Source: Psychrobacillus sp042944905
Lineage (GTDB): Bacteria; Bacillota; Bacilli; Bacillales_A; Planococcaceae
Direction of reading: 5' to 3'
DNA: 64,000 nt
NCBI RefSeq assembly: GCF_042944905.1
Contig: NZ_CP168496.1
Span: 2,976,001 to 3,040,000 of the forward strand
The translations under genes were made by a program, and so were the position numbers. The first letter of the stretch is position 1; every line of letters starts with the position of its first letter. Shown here in pieces: positions 1 to 8,288 of the stretch. The notes beneath the pieces are model-generated. The model made no database searches. It was not told where the DNA came from and saw only the letters and a list, made by a program, of their open reading frames with translations.

Positions 1-1072
1 TTCCTAAATCAGAGGTCACAATCGTTTTAAAAACACGACCTTTTGCAGGCATTGTGCCCTTTTCTTTTCTTTGTGTCAATAAATATTCGATTAAAATAGC
101 ACCTGTTTGATTGCCGGTTAAAAGCTTATATCCTTCTTCTGATTTCACCGCTAGTCCTACGCGGTCTCCATCAGGATCTGCAGCAACTAGAATGTCAGCA
201 TCGTATTTTTCACCATATTGAATGGCATATTCAAAAGCACTCTGTTCTTCCGGATTTGGAGATTTCACGGTTGGAAATTCACCATTTGGCTCCATTTGTT
301 CTTCTACATAATGAATATGTTTATAGCCGCACTCACTTAATATACGGCTGACAGTATGACCAGATGCCCCGTGTAGTGGAGTAAATACTACTTTTAATTC
401 GGTAGTTGCAGCAAGGGTCGGATTTTCTTGTACTGTTTTCAATTCTTTCATATAAGCTTTATCTATTTCTTCATCTAAAAATATAATAAGTTTTTCGTCA
501 ATAGCACTTTGTTTAATTTGGAGAGCATCCCCGGCTTTAATGACATAATGAATGACTGCATCTGCATCGCTCAAGTTTAACTGAGCTCCGTCTTCTCCAT
601 ATACTTTGTATCCATTGTATTCGGGAGGATTATGGCTAGCCGTAATCACAATCCCCATGAATGCATGTAGTTTTCGGACCGAATAAGACAACTGAGGAGT
701 CGTTCTAGGCTCGCTATATAAATAAGCTTTTATGCCATTTGAAGCGAGTGTATTAGCCGCTTCTCTTGCAAACTCTGGAGAAAATCTGCGACTATCATAT
801 GCAATGACTACTCCTCGATTCATCGCATCCGCTCCAGCTGCTTGTATATATCCAGCTAATCCGGAGGTAGCTTTACGAATCGTATATGTATTCATACGAT
901 TCGTTCCTGCTCCAATTTCCCCGCGCATTCCACCAGTTCCAAACTCCAAATCACGGTGAAATGCATCCTCTAATTGTTTCTCATCTTTTGCTAATAGCTG
1001 AAGATTCTCTTTCCAAATAGGCTCTAATTCAGAAAAGCTATTCCATTGTTCGAATAACTGTTTATATGACAT
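1..1072 (-). CDS. pgcA: phosphoglucomutase/phosphomannomutase (N-terminal part, runs off window)
   Basis: Alpha-D-phosphohexomutase family enzyme that interconverts hexose 1- and 6-phosphates in the cytoplasm and feeds UDP-glucose and teichoic acid/glycolipid synthesis. About 357 N-terminal codons of an expected ~580 are visible; the reading frame is open to base 1. The phosphoserine loop TASHNPPEYNGYKVYG is at residues ~144-159 (Ser146) and the metal loop DPDGDR at ~299-304. The start ATG (1070-1072) lies 18 nt after the yhcX stop, so the two are probably co-transcribed. The B. subtilis homologue PgcA also sits near yhcX. The family is clear; substrate preference cannot be read from the sequence. 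Confidence 0.93.
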   Translation of the reverse strand, partial: MSYKQLFEQWNSFSELEPIWKENLQLLAKDEKQLEDAFHRDLEFGTGGMRGEIGAGTNRMNTYTIRKATSGLAGYIQAAGADAMNRGVVIAYDSRRFSPEFAREAANTLASNGIKAYLYSEPRTTPQLSYSVRKLHAFMGIVITASHNPPEYNGYKVYGEDGAQLNLSDADAVIHYVIKAGDALQIKQSAIDEKLIIFLDEEIDKAYMKELKTVQENPTLAATTELKVVFTPLHGASGHTVSRILSECGYKHIHYVEEQMEPNGEFPTVKSPNPEEQSAFEYAIQYGEKYDADILVAADPDGDRVGLAVKSEEGYKLLTGNQTGAILIEYLLTQRKEKGTMPAKGRVFKTIVTSDLG

Positions 1073-1090
1073 TTAATGAAACCCCATTCC

Positions 1091-2632
1091 TTACTTTTTA
1101 TAATCAATCTCATATACGTCATGGCGGCGATCTTTCAAATGCTTAACTGTCCCATCTTGACGTTGACGTCTTAAAATTTCTAAATCGACATCCCCGATTA
1201 ACACCATTTCTAAATTAGGTTCTGTTTCGCCAACAATTCCATCCCGTGCAAATTCAAAATCAGAAGGTGCAAAAATAGCAGACTGTGCGTATTGAATATC
1301 CATATTCTCCGTTTGCGGCAAGTTTCCTACTGTACCAGAGATTACCGTATAAATTTGATTTTCAACTGCTCGAGCTTGTGCACAGTAACGAACACGTAAG
1401 TATCCTTGGCGATCTTCTGTACAAAATGGAGTGAAAATAATATTCGCACCCATATCCGTTGCAATCCGAGCAAGTTCTGGAAATTCTATATCATAACAAA
1501 TTTGAATCGCAATTTTTCCGCAATCTGTATCAAATACTTTTACGGAATCCCCTGCACTAATTCCCCACCATTTACGTTCATTCGGTGTAATATGGATTTT
1601 ATACTGCTTGTCAATAGAACCATCACGGTGAAATAAATATGCAATATTATAGATTTCTTCATTTTCTTCTTCCACAAAGTGGGAACCAGCAATAATATTA
1701 ATATTATAACGCACAGCTAAATCCGAAAATAACTCCATATATTGCGGTGTATATTCCGTTAGCTTACGAACGGCTTGACTTGGTGAAGGTTCATCTAAGA
1801 AGGACATCAATTGCGTTGTAAAAATTTCGGGAAACACAACAAAATCGGATTGTGCATCTGAAGCTACGTCTACAAAGTACTCACATTGGTTTGCAAATTC
1901 TTCAAACGAATTAATTTTACGCATCATATACTGTACTGCACAAATCCGAACTGGATAGCTCGTTTTAAAATGACGCTTTGAAAGTGGGATATAATCGACG
2001 TTATTCCATTCCATCAATGTAGCGTATTTAACGGATGCCTTATCGTCTGGCAAATAGTTTGGGTTGATACGCATCAATGTAAATCCGTTCATTAACTGAA
2101 ATGTAAGTACTGGATCATATAATTTATGTCTTGATACAGCCGTCACATATTCTCTTGGCGACATTTCCTGTGAATGTTTATGAAAGTTTGGAATACGCCC
2201 ACCAATTATGATGGATTTTAAATTGAACTGTCTGGCAATATCTTTTCTTCCTTCATATAGACGTTGCCCTACCTTCATTCTACGATAATTCGGATGCACC
2301 ATTACTTCGATGCCATATAAGTTATACCCGTCAGGATTATGGTTTGTAATATAGCCAGCATCCGTTACATCTGACCAAGAATGGCGATCATCGTACTCAT
2401 CAAAGTTAATAATCAAACTCGAACAAGAACCAATCACTTTGCCATCTAGTTCTGCAACTAATTGTCCTTCTGGAAAAATAGTTAAGTGACTACGTAAGTG
2501 CGCTACTTCCCATGGATCCATTCCAGGGAAACAAAGACGTTGGATTTCTAAAATGGATTCTATATCTGCAAAAGACGTTTGTCTTATAACCATACTTTTT
2601 TCAAATTGGGATAGATCAAATTCTTCGGACAT
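1091..2632 (-). CDS. yhcX: GNAT acetyltransferase / carbon-nitrogen hydrolase fusion protein (YhcX)
   Basis: Two-domain cytoplasmic protein of 513 aa, the same length as B. subtilis YhcX. Residues ~14-200 form a GNAT N-acetyltransferase fold (acetyl-CoA loop region VHPNYRRMKVGQRLYEGRK, ~112-130). Residues ~228-500 form a nitrilase-superfamily amidase with the triad Glu269 (VFPEIF), Lys345 (QYKIH) and Cys379 (QICYDIEFPE). The natural substrate is unknown; the fusion suggests acyl transfer and amide hydrolysis on the same nitrogen compound (inference). The start ATG at 2632 is preceded by GGAGCG. The gene is followed closely by the phosphoglucomutase gene on the same strand. Confidence 0.95.
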   Translation of the reverse strand: MSEEFDLSQFEKSMVIRQTSFADIESILEIQRLCFPGMDPWEVAHLRSHLTIFPEGQLVAELDGKVIGSCSSLIINFDEYDDRHSWSDVTDAGYITNHNPDGYNLYGIEVMVHPNYRRMKVGQRLYEGRKDIARQFNLKSIIIGGRIPNFHKHSQEMSPREYVTAVSRHKLYDPVLTFQLMNGFTLMRINPNYLPDDKASVKYATLMEWNNVDYIPLSKRHFKTSYPVRICAVQYMMRKINSFEEFANQCEYFVDVASDAQSDFVVFPEIFTTQLMSFLDEPSPSQAVRKLTEYTPQYMELFSDLAVRYNINIIAGSHFVEEENEEIYNIAYLFHRDGSIDKQYKIHITPNERKWWGISAGDSVKVFDTDCGKIAIQICYDIEFPELARIATDMGANIIFTPFCTEDRQGYLRVRYCAQARAVENQIYTVISGTVGNLPQTENMDIQYAQSAIFAPSDFEFARDGIVGETEPNLEMVLIGDVDLEILRRQRQDGTVKHLKDRRHDVYEIDYKK

Positions 2633-2762
2633 TCTAATCGCTCCTCTATAGTTAAGTATCTTCTATTATATCTCTCTTTCCTGAACAGATAAAATATTTT
2701 ACATACTTTTAAAGAACCCGTATACTTTGATTTGAGTTCAAAGTATTTTAAAGGAGCATCCT

Positions 2763-3194
2763 ATGACAAAAAAAGCGGAAAATCTATTGTTATTTATGTG
2801 GTCTGTGGCTTTTACTGCTGCACTTGGTTCCTTATACTTTTCAGAAATCCGACAATATGAACCATGTGAGTTATGTTGGTATCAGCGCATTCTCATGTAT
2901 CCCCTAGTCATTATCTTAGGTGTAGCATATGCACAAAAAAATGCAAAAATTGCAGTTACTACGCTCATTTTTTCTATTATCGGAGGTTGTATATCCGCAT
3001 ATCACTATAGCATTCAAAAACTAAGTTTTATGCAAGAGGCGGCACCTGCTTGCGGAAGAGTACCTTGTACAGGTGAATACATAAACTATTTAGGATTTAT
3101 TACGATCCCATTTTTAGCTCTTATAGCATTCATTTTAATCATTATTAGTAGCGTATTAGTTTTAAGAAGTATGAAGGAGGAAAAAGAAGTATGA
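2763..3194 (+). CDS. bdbC: DsbB-like thiol-disulfide oxidoreductase BdbC
   Basis: Integral membrane quinone-linked oxidase that re-oxidises an extracytoplasmic thioredoxin-like partner and so drives disulfide formation in exported proteins. It has 143 aa, four hydrophobic helices and the two expected cysteine pairs, Cys35-Cys38 (CELC, in the first loop) and Cys97/Cys102 (CGRVPC, in the second loop), which are the hallmark of the DsbB/BdbC family. RBS AAAGGAG precedes the ATG. The stop overlaps the start of the next gene (a membrane-anchored thioredoxin-like protein) by 4 nt, so the two form a translationally coupled redox pair. Confidence 0.93.
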   Translation: MTKKAENLLLFMWSVAFTAALGSLYFSEIRQYEPCELCWYQRILMYPLVIILGVAYAQKNAKIAVTTLIFSIIGGCISAYHYSIQKLSFMQEAAPACGRVPCTGEYINYLGFITIPFLALIAFILIIISSVLVLRSMKEEKEV

Positions 3195-3661
3195 AGAAGT
3201 TAGCTATATTCGGTGGAATCATCGTGGTTGTTTTTGCCTTAATTATTGTATTAACGAACCAATCCAACAAAACAAAATTAGCGGACAACCCATATGATAA
3301 AACTAATTTAAGACAATCTACTATTGATTTACTAAAAGACCCAAACTACCAAAACATTATCATGCCCGATAAGTTAAAAGCAAAAATTGACAGTGGCGAA
3401 CCGGTTACAGTCTACTTTTTTAGTCCAGAATGCATTCACTGTCAGGAAATGACTCCTAGATTAACTCCTCTTGCAAAGAAAAATGGGGTTGAAATTGTAA
3501 AATATAATATACTTGAATATGACCAAGGCTGGGATGATTATTCCATAGAGGCTACACCGACATTGGTTTATTTTAAAGACGGAAAAGAAGTATCTAGATT
3601 ATTTGGTTCTCATCCAGATGATGAAATTCAAGCTTTTTTTGATCAAATAGTGTTAAAATAA
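3191..3661 (+). CDS. membrane-anchored thioredoxin-like protein, partner of BdbC
   Basis: A 156-aa protein with an N-terminal membrane anchor (residues ~4-22) and an extracytoplasmic thioredoxin fold. The active site is Cys81-Ile-His-Cys84 in a YFFSPECIHCQEM context and the cis-proline motif is EATPTL (~residue 131). A CxHC centre is DsbA/thioredoxin-like and usually fairly oxidising. Overlap with bdbC indicates that BdbC recycles it, giving a two-component disulfide-forming system (inference from operon structure). It is BdbA-like in function, but I do not assign the name. RBS AGGAGG lies inside the end of bdbC. A hairpin terminator follows at 3669. Confidence 0.9.
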   Translation: MKKLAIFGGIIVVVFALIIVLTNQSNKTKLADNPYDKTNLRQSTIDLLKDPNYQNIIMPDKLKAKIDSGEPVTVYFFSPECIHCQEMTPRLTPLAKKNGVEIVKYNILEYDQGWDDYSIEATPTLVYFKDGKEVSRLFGSHPDDEIQAFFDQIVLK

Positions 3662-3668
3662 TCAAAAC

Positions 3669-3697
3669 GGTCGTGTCCAAATGACATGACCTTTTTT
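3669..3697 (+). terminator. terminator of the bdbC operon
   Basis: GGTCGTGTC and GACATGACC form a 9-bp stem with one G-T pair and a 5-nt loop, followed by TTTTTT, 8 nt after the thioredoxin-like stop codon. Confidence 0.8.
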
Positions 3698-3713
3698 AAA
3701 GGGAGAGAAAAAA

Positions 3714-4562
3714 ATGATACATACATTTAGTTATACAGTACAAGAGGATGCACTAACAATTGATATAATTCTTCAACAAAAATGGAAGCTTGGTAAAAAA
3801 CTTATCCATGATTTACGTATGCAAAAAGCAGTCAGTGATGTAAATGGAGAACTAATGCAATGGAAAGCGCCGCTTCAAAAAGGGGATATACTTGTTTTTA
3901 CATGGGAGGGCGATGCTTCGAATTATCTTTCTTCCGATCAAATACCTCTTTATGTAGCGTATGAAGATGAGTATTTACTAATCGCATCGAAGCCTCGTGG
4001 TGCTGCAACTCATCCAAATGAAGCAGGTCAAAACCACACATTCATGAATACGGTCCATCATTACTTATCTAGTAAAGGACAAGCATACGGAGAGCATGTG
4101 CATCGAATTGATGAAGGGACAAAAGGGCTAATTGTTGTTGCTAAAAATCCTATCGTCAAAGGGATGCTTGATCGCATGCTGGAAAACAAAGAAATCGTCC
4201 GCACGTATGAAGCGATTGTAGAAGGCCAAGTAAAAAACAACAACGGCACCATTCGAGCTGCCATTGGTGTTGATCGGCACCACGCAACAAGAAAAAGAGT
4301 ATCTCCATCAGGTCAGCTTGCAATTACCCACTATGAAGTAGTCGGTAGAAATCCTGATTTTACAAAAGTACATGCTATCCTTGAAACAGGACGCACCCAT
4401 CAAATTCGTGTGCACTTTGCCTATCTAGGTCACCCGATTGTAGGAGACGACCTATACGGAGGGAAAAAGTCACCAACCAAAACATACGAACTTCACGCAT
4501 TCAAAGTACAATTTGCACATCCGATTACGGGAGAAATGATTGTTGTAGAGGATAGAAGGTAG
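3714..4562 (+). CDS. RluA-family RNA pseudouridine synthase
   Basis: Converts specific uridines in rRNA or tRNA to pseudouridine. The 282-aa protein carries the RluA catalytic loop with Asp133 (HRIDEGTKGLIVVAKN; the family consensus is HRLDxxTSGL) and the conserved RTHQIRVHFAYLGHPIVGDDLYGG block near the C-terminus. The N-terminal ~80 residues are a short, divergent S4-like region. TKG instead of TSG after the Asp loop is a mild deviation. B. subtilis has a pseudouridine synthase gene (yhcT) near yhcX, and this may be its counterpart, but orthology is not proven here. RBS GGGAGAG; a terminator lies at both ends of the gene, so it is monocistronic. Confidence 0.9.
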   Translation: MIHTFSYTVQEDALTIDIILQQKWKLGKKLIHDLRMQKAVSDVNGELMQWKAPLQKGDILVFTWEGDASNYLSSDQIPLYVAYEDEYLLIASKPRGAATHPNEAGQNHTFMNTVHHYLSSKGQAYGEHVHRIDEGTKGLIVVAKNPIVKGMLDRMLENKEIVRTYEAIVEGQVKNNNGTIRAAIGVDRHHATRKRVSPSGQLAITHYEVVGRNPDFTKVHAILETGRTHQIRVHFAYLGHPIVGDDLYGGKKSPTKTYELHAFKVQFAHPITGEMIVVEDRR

Positions 4563-4570
4563 GAAAAGGA

Positions 4571-4606
4571 AAAGTATCGGTAGCCATTCACCGATACTTT
4601 TTATTT
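4571..4606 (+). terminator. terminator of the pseudouridine synthase gene
   Basis: AAAGTATCGGT and ACCGATACTTT form an 11-bp perfect stem with an 8-nt loop and a T-rich tail, 9 nt after the stop codon. Confidence 0.85.
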
Positions 4607-4718
4607 TGTGTATTTGGTTTTATAAGGAATGGATCATTAGATTAATGGGCATCCCCACTAACCAACCACCATTTGTATTATAATCAGTAAAGTCTACTGT
4701 TCACTTCATCATAATTTA

Positions 4719-5078
4719 TTATTCGGCTGGGATATAGCCAATTACTTCATTTGTATCGGGGTCAACAAGTATTACAGGAGGACCAACAACAAATTTCCCT
4801 TTATCTTCAAAAGAAACTGCTAATACGTCTTTGCCATCATAGTTTTCATCTAACAATGCATAGTTACTGCGAGCAATAATCTTCTCAACTTCCGCTGTTT
4901 TCCAATCTTCTATTGCTCTTTCAGTCCAATCTTTTTCTACAAGAAAGTTCCAAGCAATCTCTCTTATATTTTCATAACTATCAGTACCATTAGTAGTCCC
5001 AACTTCTTGTTTGCTCGAACAACCAACAATAAAAAATATGAATAATACTGTTGCAAAAAATAATAATTTCAACTTCAA
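4719..5078 (-). CDS. hypothetical lipoprotein
   Basis: Small predicted lipoprotein of unknown function, 119 aa from a TTG start at 5078. This start is chosen because AAAGGGGG lies 8 nt upstream and the protein then begins with a normal lysine-containing signal peptide (KLKLLFFATVLFIFF) ending in the lipobox IVGC. A longer in-frame ATG reading (to 5117) would put 13 polar residues in front and has no comparable RBS. The mature part is acidic and ends in a DPDTNEVIGYIPAE-like tail, reminiscent of small secreted Bacillales proteins. No family recognised. It is the last of several minus-strand genes for small envelope proteins. Confidence 0.75.
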   Translation of the reverse strand: MKLKLLFFATVLFIFFIVGCSSKQEVGTTNGTDSYENIREIAWNFLVEKDWTERAIEDWKTAEVEKIIARSNYALLDENYDGKDVLAVSFEDKGKFVVGPPVILVDPDTNEVIGYIPAE

Positions 5079-5161
5079 TACATTTCCCCCTTTTCTTGTT
5101 GGTCGTTCATCATCCATTTCAGAGTTTAATGTACTCTCCCAACCAACATCTTTATTTCCTT

Positions 5162-5464
5162 CTAATTTTTTCTATTTTTATAATTGTACGTTAGTTGTAA
5201 AAAGGTAAGAAACAAAGTAACCAATAATAAAATTAGATTCCACATAATATTTAGTTCTCCATAAAAATATATGACAATAAATCCAACAAGAATTATAGGA
5301 AAAGTCCATAGTGTTCGAATCATCTTTCTTCTATAACTCAACCTAATATAAGGAAATATAAATCCCTTATCCAACTTTTCTTTATCTTTGTAAATAACCA
5401 ATAATACTCCTTTAACAATCAAGCTAATAACCATAAAAACAATGAAATAAAGTAATATTGTCAT
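5162..5464 (-). CDS. hypothetical membrane protein
   Basis: A 100-aa protein with one N-terminal hydrophobic segment (~3-23) and a hydrophobic C-terminal half that could form two helices (~50-68 and ~73-92), joined by a basic cytoplasmic loop (YRRKMIRTLW). The start ATG is preceded by AGAGAGGTAG at good spacing. I recognise no family. It lies between a putative secreted protein gene upstream and a lipoprotein gene downstream, all on the minus strand, so it may belong to one envelope-protein transcription unit. Confidence 0.7.
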   Translation of the reverse strand: MTILLYFIVFMVISLIVKGVLLVIYKDKEKLDKGFIFPYIRLSYRRKMIRTLWTFPIILVGFIVIYFYGELNIMWNLILLLVTLFLTFLQLTYNYKNRKN

Positions 5465-5544
5465 AATTCTCTACCTCTCTTTGTTCTTGTTTAATAAACT
5501 AGCCCGTTAATAAAAAGCATTTGTACTAAATGTTGAAATTCCAT

Positions 5545-6171
5545 TTACTTCAACTCATTTATAACTTTTTTCATTTTTTCTTCAAATAAATTCTTATCTA
5601 ACAACTGACTATTTTTATTAGAATTATTTTCTTCTATCTCAATACTAGTTAATTCTTCGTCCCATAAAGCCCACTTTTTTATTATTTTATTATTAATGAC
5701 AGAGTAGATGTTAGTTTCCTCACCTAATAGCCAGTATGTATCTGTCCCATCAAATCGATCTCCAACTGCTTTTTTTAGAAATAAAATATATTTTTCTCCT
5801 TTTTTAAATAATGGGTTTTCATTAAAGCTATATTCTTTATTCCCTTGTTGTAAAATCTCAATATTTCTTAGACTTGTATTACCGCTAAATGTATTAATAA
5901 TTTTTGCATCAAATAATGTTTTTGGAGACGGTTCTTTTATATCTTCTAAATATTTTACTATTTCAATCTCAGCTATTAAATCTGCTTTATTAACAGCTTC
6001 CTCAAAACTGTATACTTGCAACTCACCACGAATTCCGGATGTTTTAACTATCTCACTCTCTAATACTACATTTTTTGTAGCCTCAATATCTCCTGTTTCT
6101 CTCCCTTCTAGATAAAAAATAGTTCCTAAAGCAAATATCAGTCCAAATCCAATGTAATTCCTTTTCCTCAC
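5545..6171 (-). CDS. hypothetical membrane-anchored extracytoplasmic protein
   Basis: A 208-aa protein with a GTG start at 6169-6171, placed 7 nt after AAAGGAGAG. Residues 1-20 look like an uncleaved signal anchor; there is no lipobox cysteine. The remainder is a mostly beta-type soluble domain (repeated short hydrophobic strands such as LIAEIEIVKYL, RNIEILQQG, KYILFLKKAVG) with an Asn/Glu-rich tail. Function unknown. The pattern of an exported beta domain that reports on strands plus 'GDRFDGTDTYWLLGEE' is similar to unassigned cell-surface proteins of Bacillales. Upstream there is about 300 bp without a clear intact gene. Confidence 0.7.
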   Translation of the reverse strand: MRKRNYIGFGLIFALGTIFYLEGRETGDIEATKNVVLESEIVKTSGIRGELQVYSFEEAVNKADLIAEIEIVKYLEDIKEPSPKTLFDAKIINTFSGNTSLRNIEILQQGNKEYSFNENPLFKKGEKYILFLKKAVGDRFDGTDTYWLLGEETNIYSVINNKIIKKWALWDEELTSIEIEENNSNKNSQLLDKNLFEEKMKKVINELK

Positions 6172-6316
6172 TCCAAACTCTCCTTTTCATTTCTCTCTCA
6201 ACTTTAATTACTTTTAGTTCAATCCATGATTACTGGTTGTATGAATTTTTTTCATTATTTATTACCTTCATTTTTTCCAAATCAATTTCTCACAAGAAAA
6301 TCTTTATTGTCTATTT

Positions 6317-6448
6317 CTAATATTTGGTTACAAATATTCTAACAACACATTCTCTTCTTGTCGTTCCTTCTATGTCATTATTATCTACAAGATCATTTAT
6401 TCCTTTATTAATAATTTTCCATAAAGGAATATGTTCAAATTGTTTATA
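6317..6448 (-). pseudogene. degraded ORF remnant
   Basis: A 43-codon open stretch with protein-like composition (PLWKIINKGINDLVD, then TTRRECVVRIFVTKY) ends in TAG at 6317. It has no usable start codon and a TGA immediately upstream of the open part. It looks like the C-terminal remnant of a lost gene. No family recognised. Apart from this remnant and the promoter region of the gene at 5545-6171, I see nothing else in 6172-6475. Confidence 0.3.
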
Positions 6449-6475
6449 TCATAGTAAAAGTTTCCTCCCTCGCCC

Positions 6476-6751
6476 CTATTTTATTGAAATTGAAAAGATC
6501 ATATAAACGACTCCTACTCCCATTTCAGTTAGAATAACCTTCCGACTTTGTATATGAAAGTAACTTTCGATTCCATCCATAATAGAGAAAACACCAGCTA
6601 TTACAAATACATATTTTAGGAAGTATATTTCTATATCATTTATTATTGCCATTATTAAAAAGGTAAACATCGCGATAAGCATTACTGCTCTTAGAATAAC
6701 AATAGGTTTTGCGCTCTTTTTCCTCGTAACTTTTTCAAAAAATAATTCCAT
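6476..6751 (-). CDS. hypothetical membrane protein
   Basis: A 91-aa protein with a short basic N-terminus (EKVTRKKSAKP) and three predicted membrane helices (~17-36, ~46-61, ~74-89). The start ATG is preceded by ATGAGGTTAC, an acceptable RBS. No family is recognised and no partner genes are evident; the neighbours are also small membrane proteins. Low GC and lack of recognisable homology are typical of lineage-specific genes. Confidence 0.6.
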   Translation of the reverse strand: MELFFEKVTRKKSAKPIVILRAVMLIAMFTFLIMAIINDIEIYFLKYVFVIAGVFSIMDGIESYFHIQSRKVILTEMGVGVVYMIFSISIK

Positions 6752-6870
6752 GTAACCTCATTTGAACTATTATTTTTTAATTAATAAACTCGAAAAGCCA
6801 AACAGTTCACTATAATACGATTGTATTAGATGAAAAGTTTCATATTCGGTAAATATTTCCTAATACTAAA

Positions 6871-6925
6871 AAAAACACTATAGCTTTGCATTCTCACTAT
6901 GGAGAAAACAAGACTATAGTGTTTC
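6871..6925 (-). terminator. terminator downstream of the aldo/keto reductase gene
   Basis: Read on the minus strand, AAACACTATAG and CTATAGTGTTT form an 11-bp stem with a long (~28-nt) loop followed by a T run. It lies just after the stop at 6929. Confidence 0.7.
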
Positions 6926-6928
6926 TAT

Positions 6929-7774
6929 TTAAAATTTAAAGCTAAAGTTATCTGGATCTGCTCCAGTGCGTTCATTTAAGTTTAGTGCATCGATATTTTT
7001 CATATCTTCAAACGATAATTCAAAATCGAAAACATCCAGATTTTCTGCAATTCTAGCAGGCGTCACTGATTTCGGAATAACTACTAAATCATGTTGTAAG
7101 TGCCAGCGAATGATTGTTTGTGCTGGGGATTTACCGTGTTTTCCGCTAATTCGTTGTAATGTCGGTTCGTTAAGTAAGCCGCCTCTTGCAAGTGGTGACC
7201 ATGAAGTAACTGCAATTCCTTGTTCTTGGCAATATTCCCGAAGGTCAAATTGTGTTAAACGAGGATGACATTCGATTTGATTGACCATTGGTTTAACATT
7301 TGCTTTTGCAGCAATTGCTTCTAGATGGTGTTGATGATGATTAGATACACCAGTAGCACGGATTAGCTTCTCTTCATATAAACGTTCAATTGCGCGATAC
7401 GTATCTATGAAAGTCTCTTTCACTGGCCAATGCGTTAAATATAAATCTATGTAATCGAGTCCTAATAATTCCAATGACTTTTCGAATGCTTTTAATGTTT
7501 GATCGTACCCTTGATCGGAGTTCCATACTTTTGTTGTAATGAAAATATCTTCTCTTTTTATTTTAGAGTTACGTACTGCTTCTCCGACTTCTTTCTCATT
7601 TGCATAAAGGGAAGCAGTATCAATATGACGATATCCACTATCTAAAGCTGTTGAAATTGCTTGTAGCGCAATATCTGGCTCCGTCATTTTATACACCCCT
7701 AAACCTATACGTGGCATCTCTACCCCATTTGCTAATTGCTTTGTTGAATTCTTATGTAATTTCAATGTACTCAT
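6929..7774 (-). CDS. aldo/keto reductase
   Basis: NADPH-dependent cytosolic oxidoreductase of the AKR superfamily, 281 aa, which reduces aldehydes or ketones (related B. subtilis enzymes YvgN and YtbE act on methylglyoxal and similar carbonyls). The full catalytic tetrad is visible: Asp52 and Tyr57 (RHIDTASLYANE), Lys82 (FITTKVWN) and His115 (LYLTHWPVKE). The NADP-binding segment VVIPKSVTPARIAEN is near residue 230. The start ATG at 7774 is very close to AAAGGAAAGG; a TTG four codons later has better spacing, so the exact N-terminus is uncertain. The gene is flanked by terminators on both sides, so it is monocistronic. Confidence 0.92.
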   Translation of the reverse strand: MSTLKLHKNSTKQLANGVEMPRIGLGVYKMTEPDIALQAISTALDSGYRHIDTASLYANEKEVGEAVRNSKIKREDIFITTKVWNSDQGYDQTLKAFEKSLELLGLDYIDLYLTHWPVKETFIDTYRAIERLYEEKLIRATGVSNHHQHHLEAIAAKANVKPMVNQIECHPRLTQFDLREYCQEQGIAVTSWSPLARGGLLNEPTLQRISGKHGKSPAQTIIRWHLQHDLVVIPKSVTPARIAENLDVFDFELSFEDMKNIDALNLNERTGADPDNFSFKF

Positions 7775-7788
7775 CCTTTCCTTTAAGG

Positions 7789-7816
7789 AAAACGACTGAT
7801 AAAGTATCAGTCGTTT
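7789..7816. terminator. bidirectional hairpin terminator
   Basis: AAACGACTGATA and TATCAGTCGTTT flank a 3-nt loop, with T runs on both strands. The stop codon of the 60-aa minus-strand gene lies inside the stem. Confidence 0.75.
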
Positions 7817-7989
7817 TTTCTTTGTTTCATTGAAGAAGTATCGTCTGATTGTGCAGGGTCCGATACACGGTTATCTAATTCCAACCCATTATCGTCCCGC
7901 AGCTTTTCCATTTGCTTTCCCAGTAGCTTTACCTCTTCCATATTTGTTGCCATCGAACCGTTTTCTGGACCATTTTTCAAATTGCTCAT
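7807..7989 (-). CDS. small hydrophilic hypothetical protein
   Basis: A 60-aa, highly charged protein without hydrophobic segments (for example EEVKLLGKQMEKLRDDNGLE). It has a strong RBS (AAAAGGAGTG, 10 nt before ATG) and its own terminator overlapping the stop codon, which supports a real short gene. Composition resembles small spore or stress proteins of Bacillales, but no family is recognised and I do not assign one. Confidence 0.65.
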   Translation of the reverse strand: MSNLKNGPENGSMATNMEEVKLLGKQMEKLRDDNGLELDNRVSDPAQSDDTSSMKQRKND

Positions 7990-8147
7990 TTAAAAAATCA
8001 CTCCTTTTCATTATGGTATTAGAATATTCCATAGGTTGCAACTTTCAATAGAAACAATTCAGACATAATTTCACTTTCCCGTAATATTTCTTTTTAATAC
8101 TAAGTAGGGTATACTTAGTTCATAATATATTAGAGGAGGAACTCAAT

Positions 8148-8243
8148 ATGAATCTTATCCTTATTCTTGGTGTTATTGTAGCGTTCCTTGCTGCAATTTT
8201 CAAAGCAGGTTACGATGACAAACCAGGTGCATCTGACAAGTAA
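8148..8243 (+). CDS. 31-aa single-pass membrane peptide
   Basis: A short gene with a very strong RBS (GAGGAGG, 8 nt before ATG) encoding MNLILILGVIVAFLAAIF followed by a polar tail (KAGYDDKPGASDK). It forms one transmembrane helix with a charged, presumably cytoplasmic, C-terminus. A terminator follows 10 nt after the stop, so it is an independent transcription unit. The sequence GGGTAT 40 nt upstream could be part of a sigma-B type -10, but no good -35 is seen. No family recognised. Confidence 0.7.
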   Translation: MNLILILGVIVAFLAAIFKAGYDDKPGASDK

Positions 8244-8253
8244 TAATACTAAG

Positions 8254-8288
8254 AACGGACAAGTCTAATTAGACCTGTCCGTTTTTTT
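8254..8288. terminator. bidirectional terminator between the 31-aa gene and trmL
   Basis: AACGGACAaGTCT and AGACcTGTCCGTT form a 12-bp stem with one mismatch and a 4-nt loop, followed by TTTTTTT on the plus strand. The trmL stop codon lies at its right edge. Confidence 0.8.

Noticed and set aside
732..959. 75-codon plus-strand ORF in the phosphoglucomutase gene
   Set aside because: Antisense shadow of a clear coding frame.
6324..6506. 60-codon plus-strand ORF
   Set aside because: No RBS, and it overlaps the end of the minus-strand membrane protein gene.
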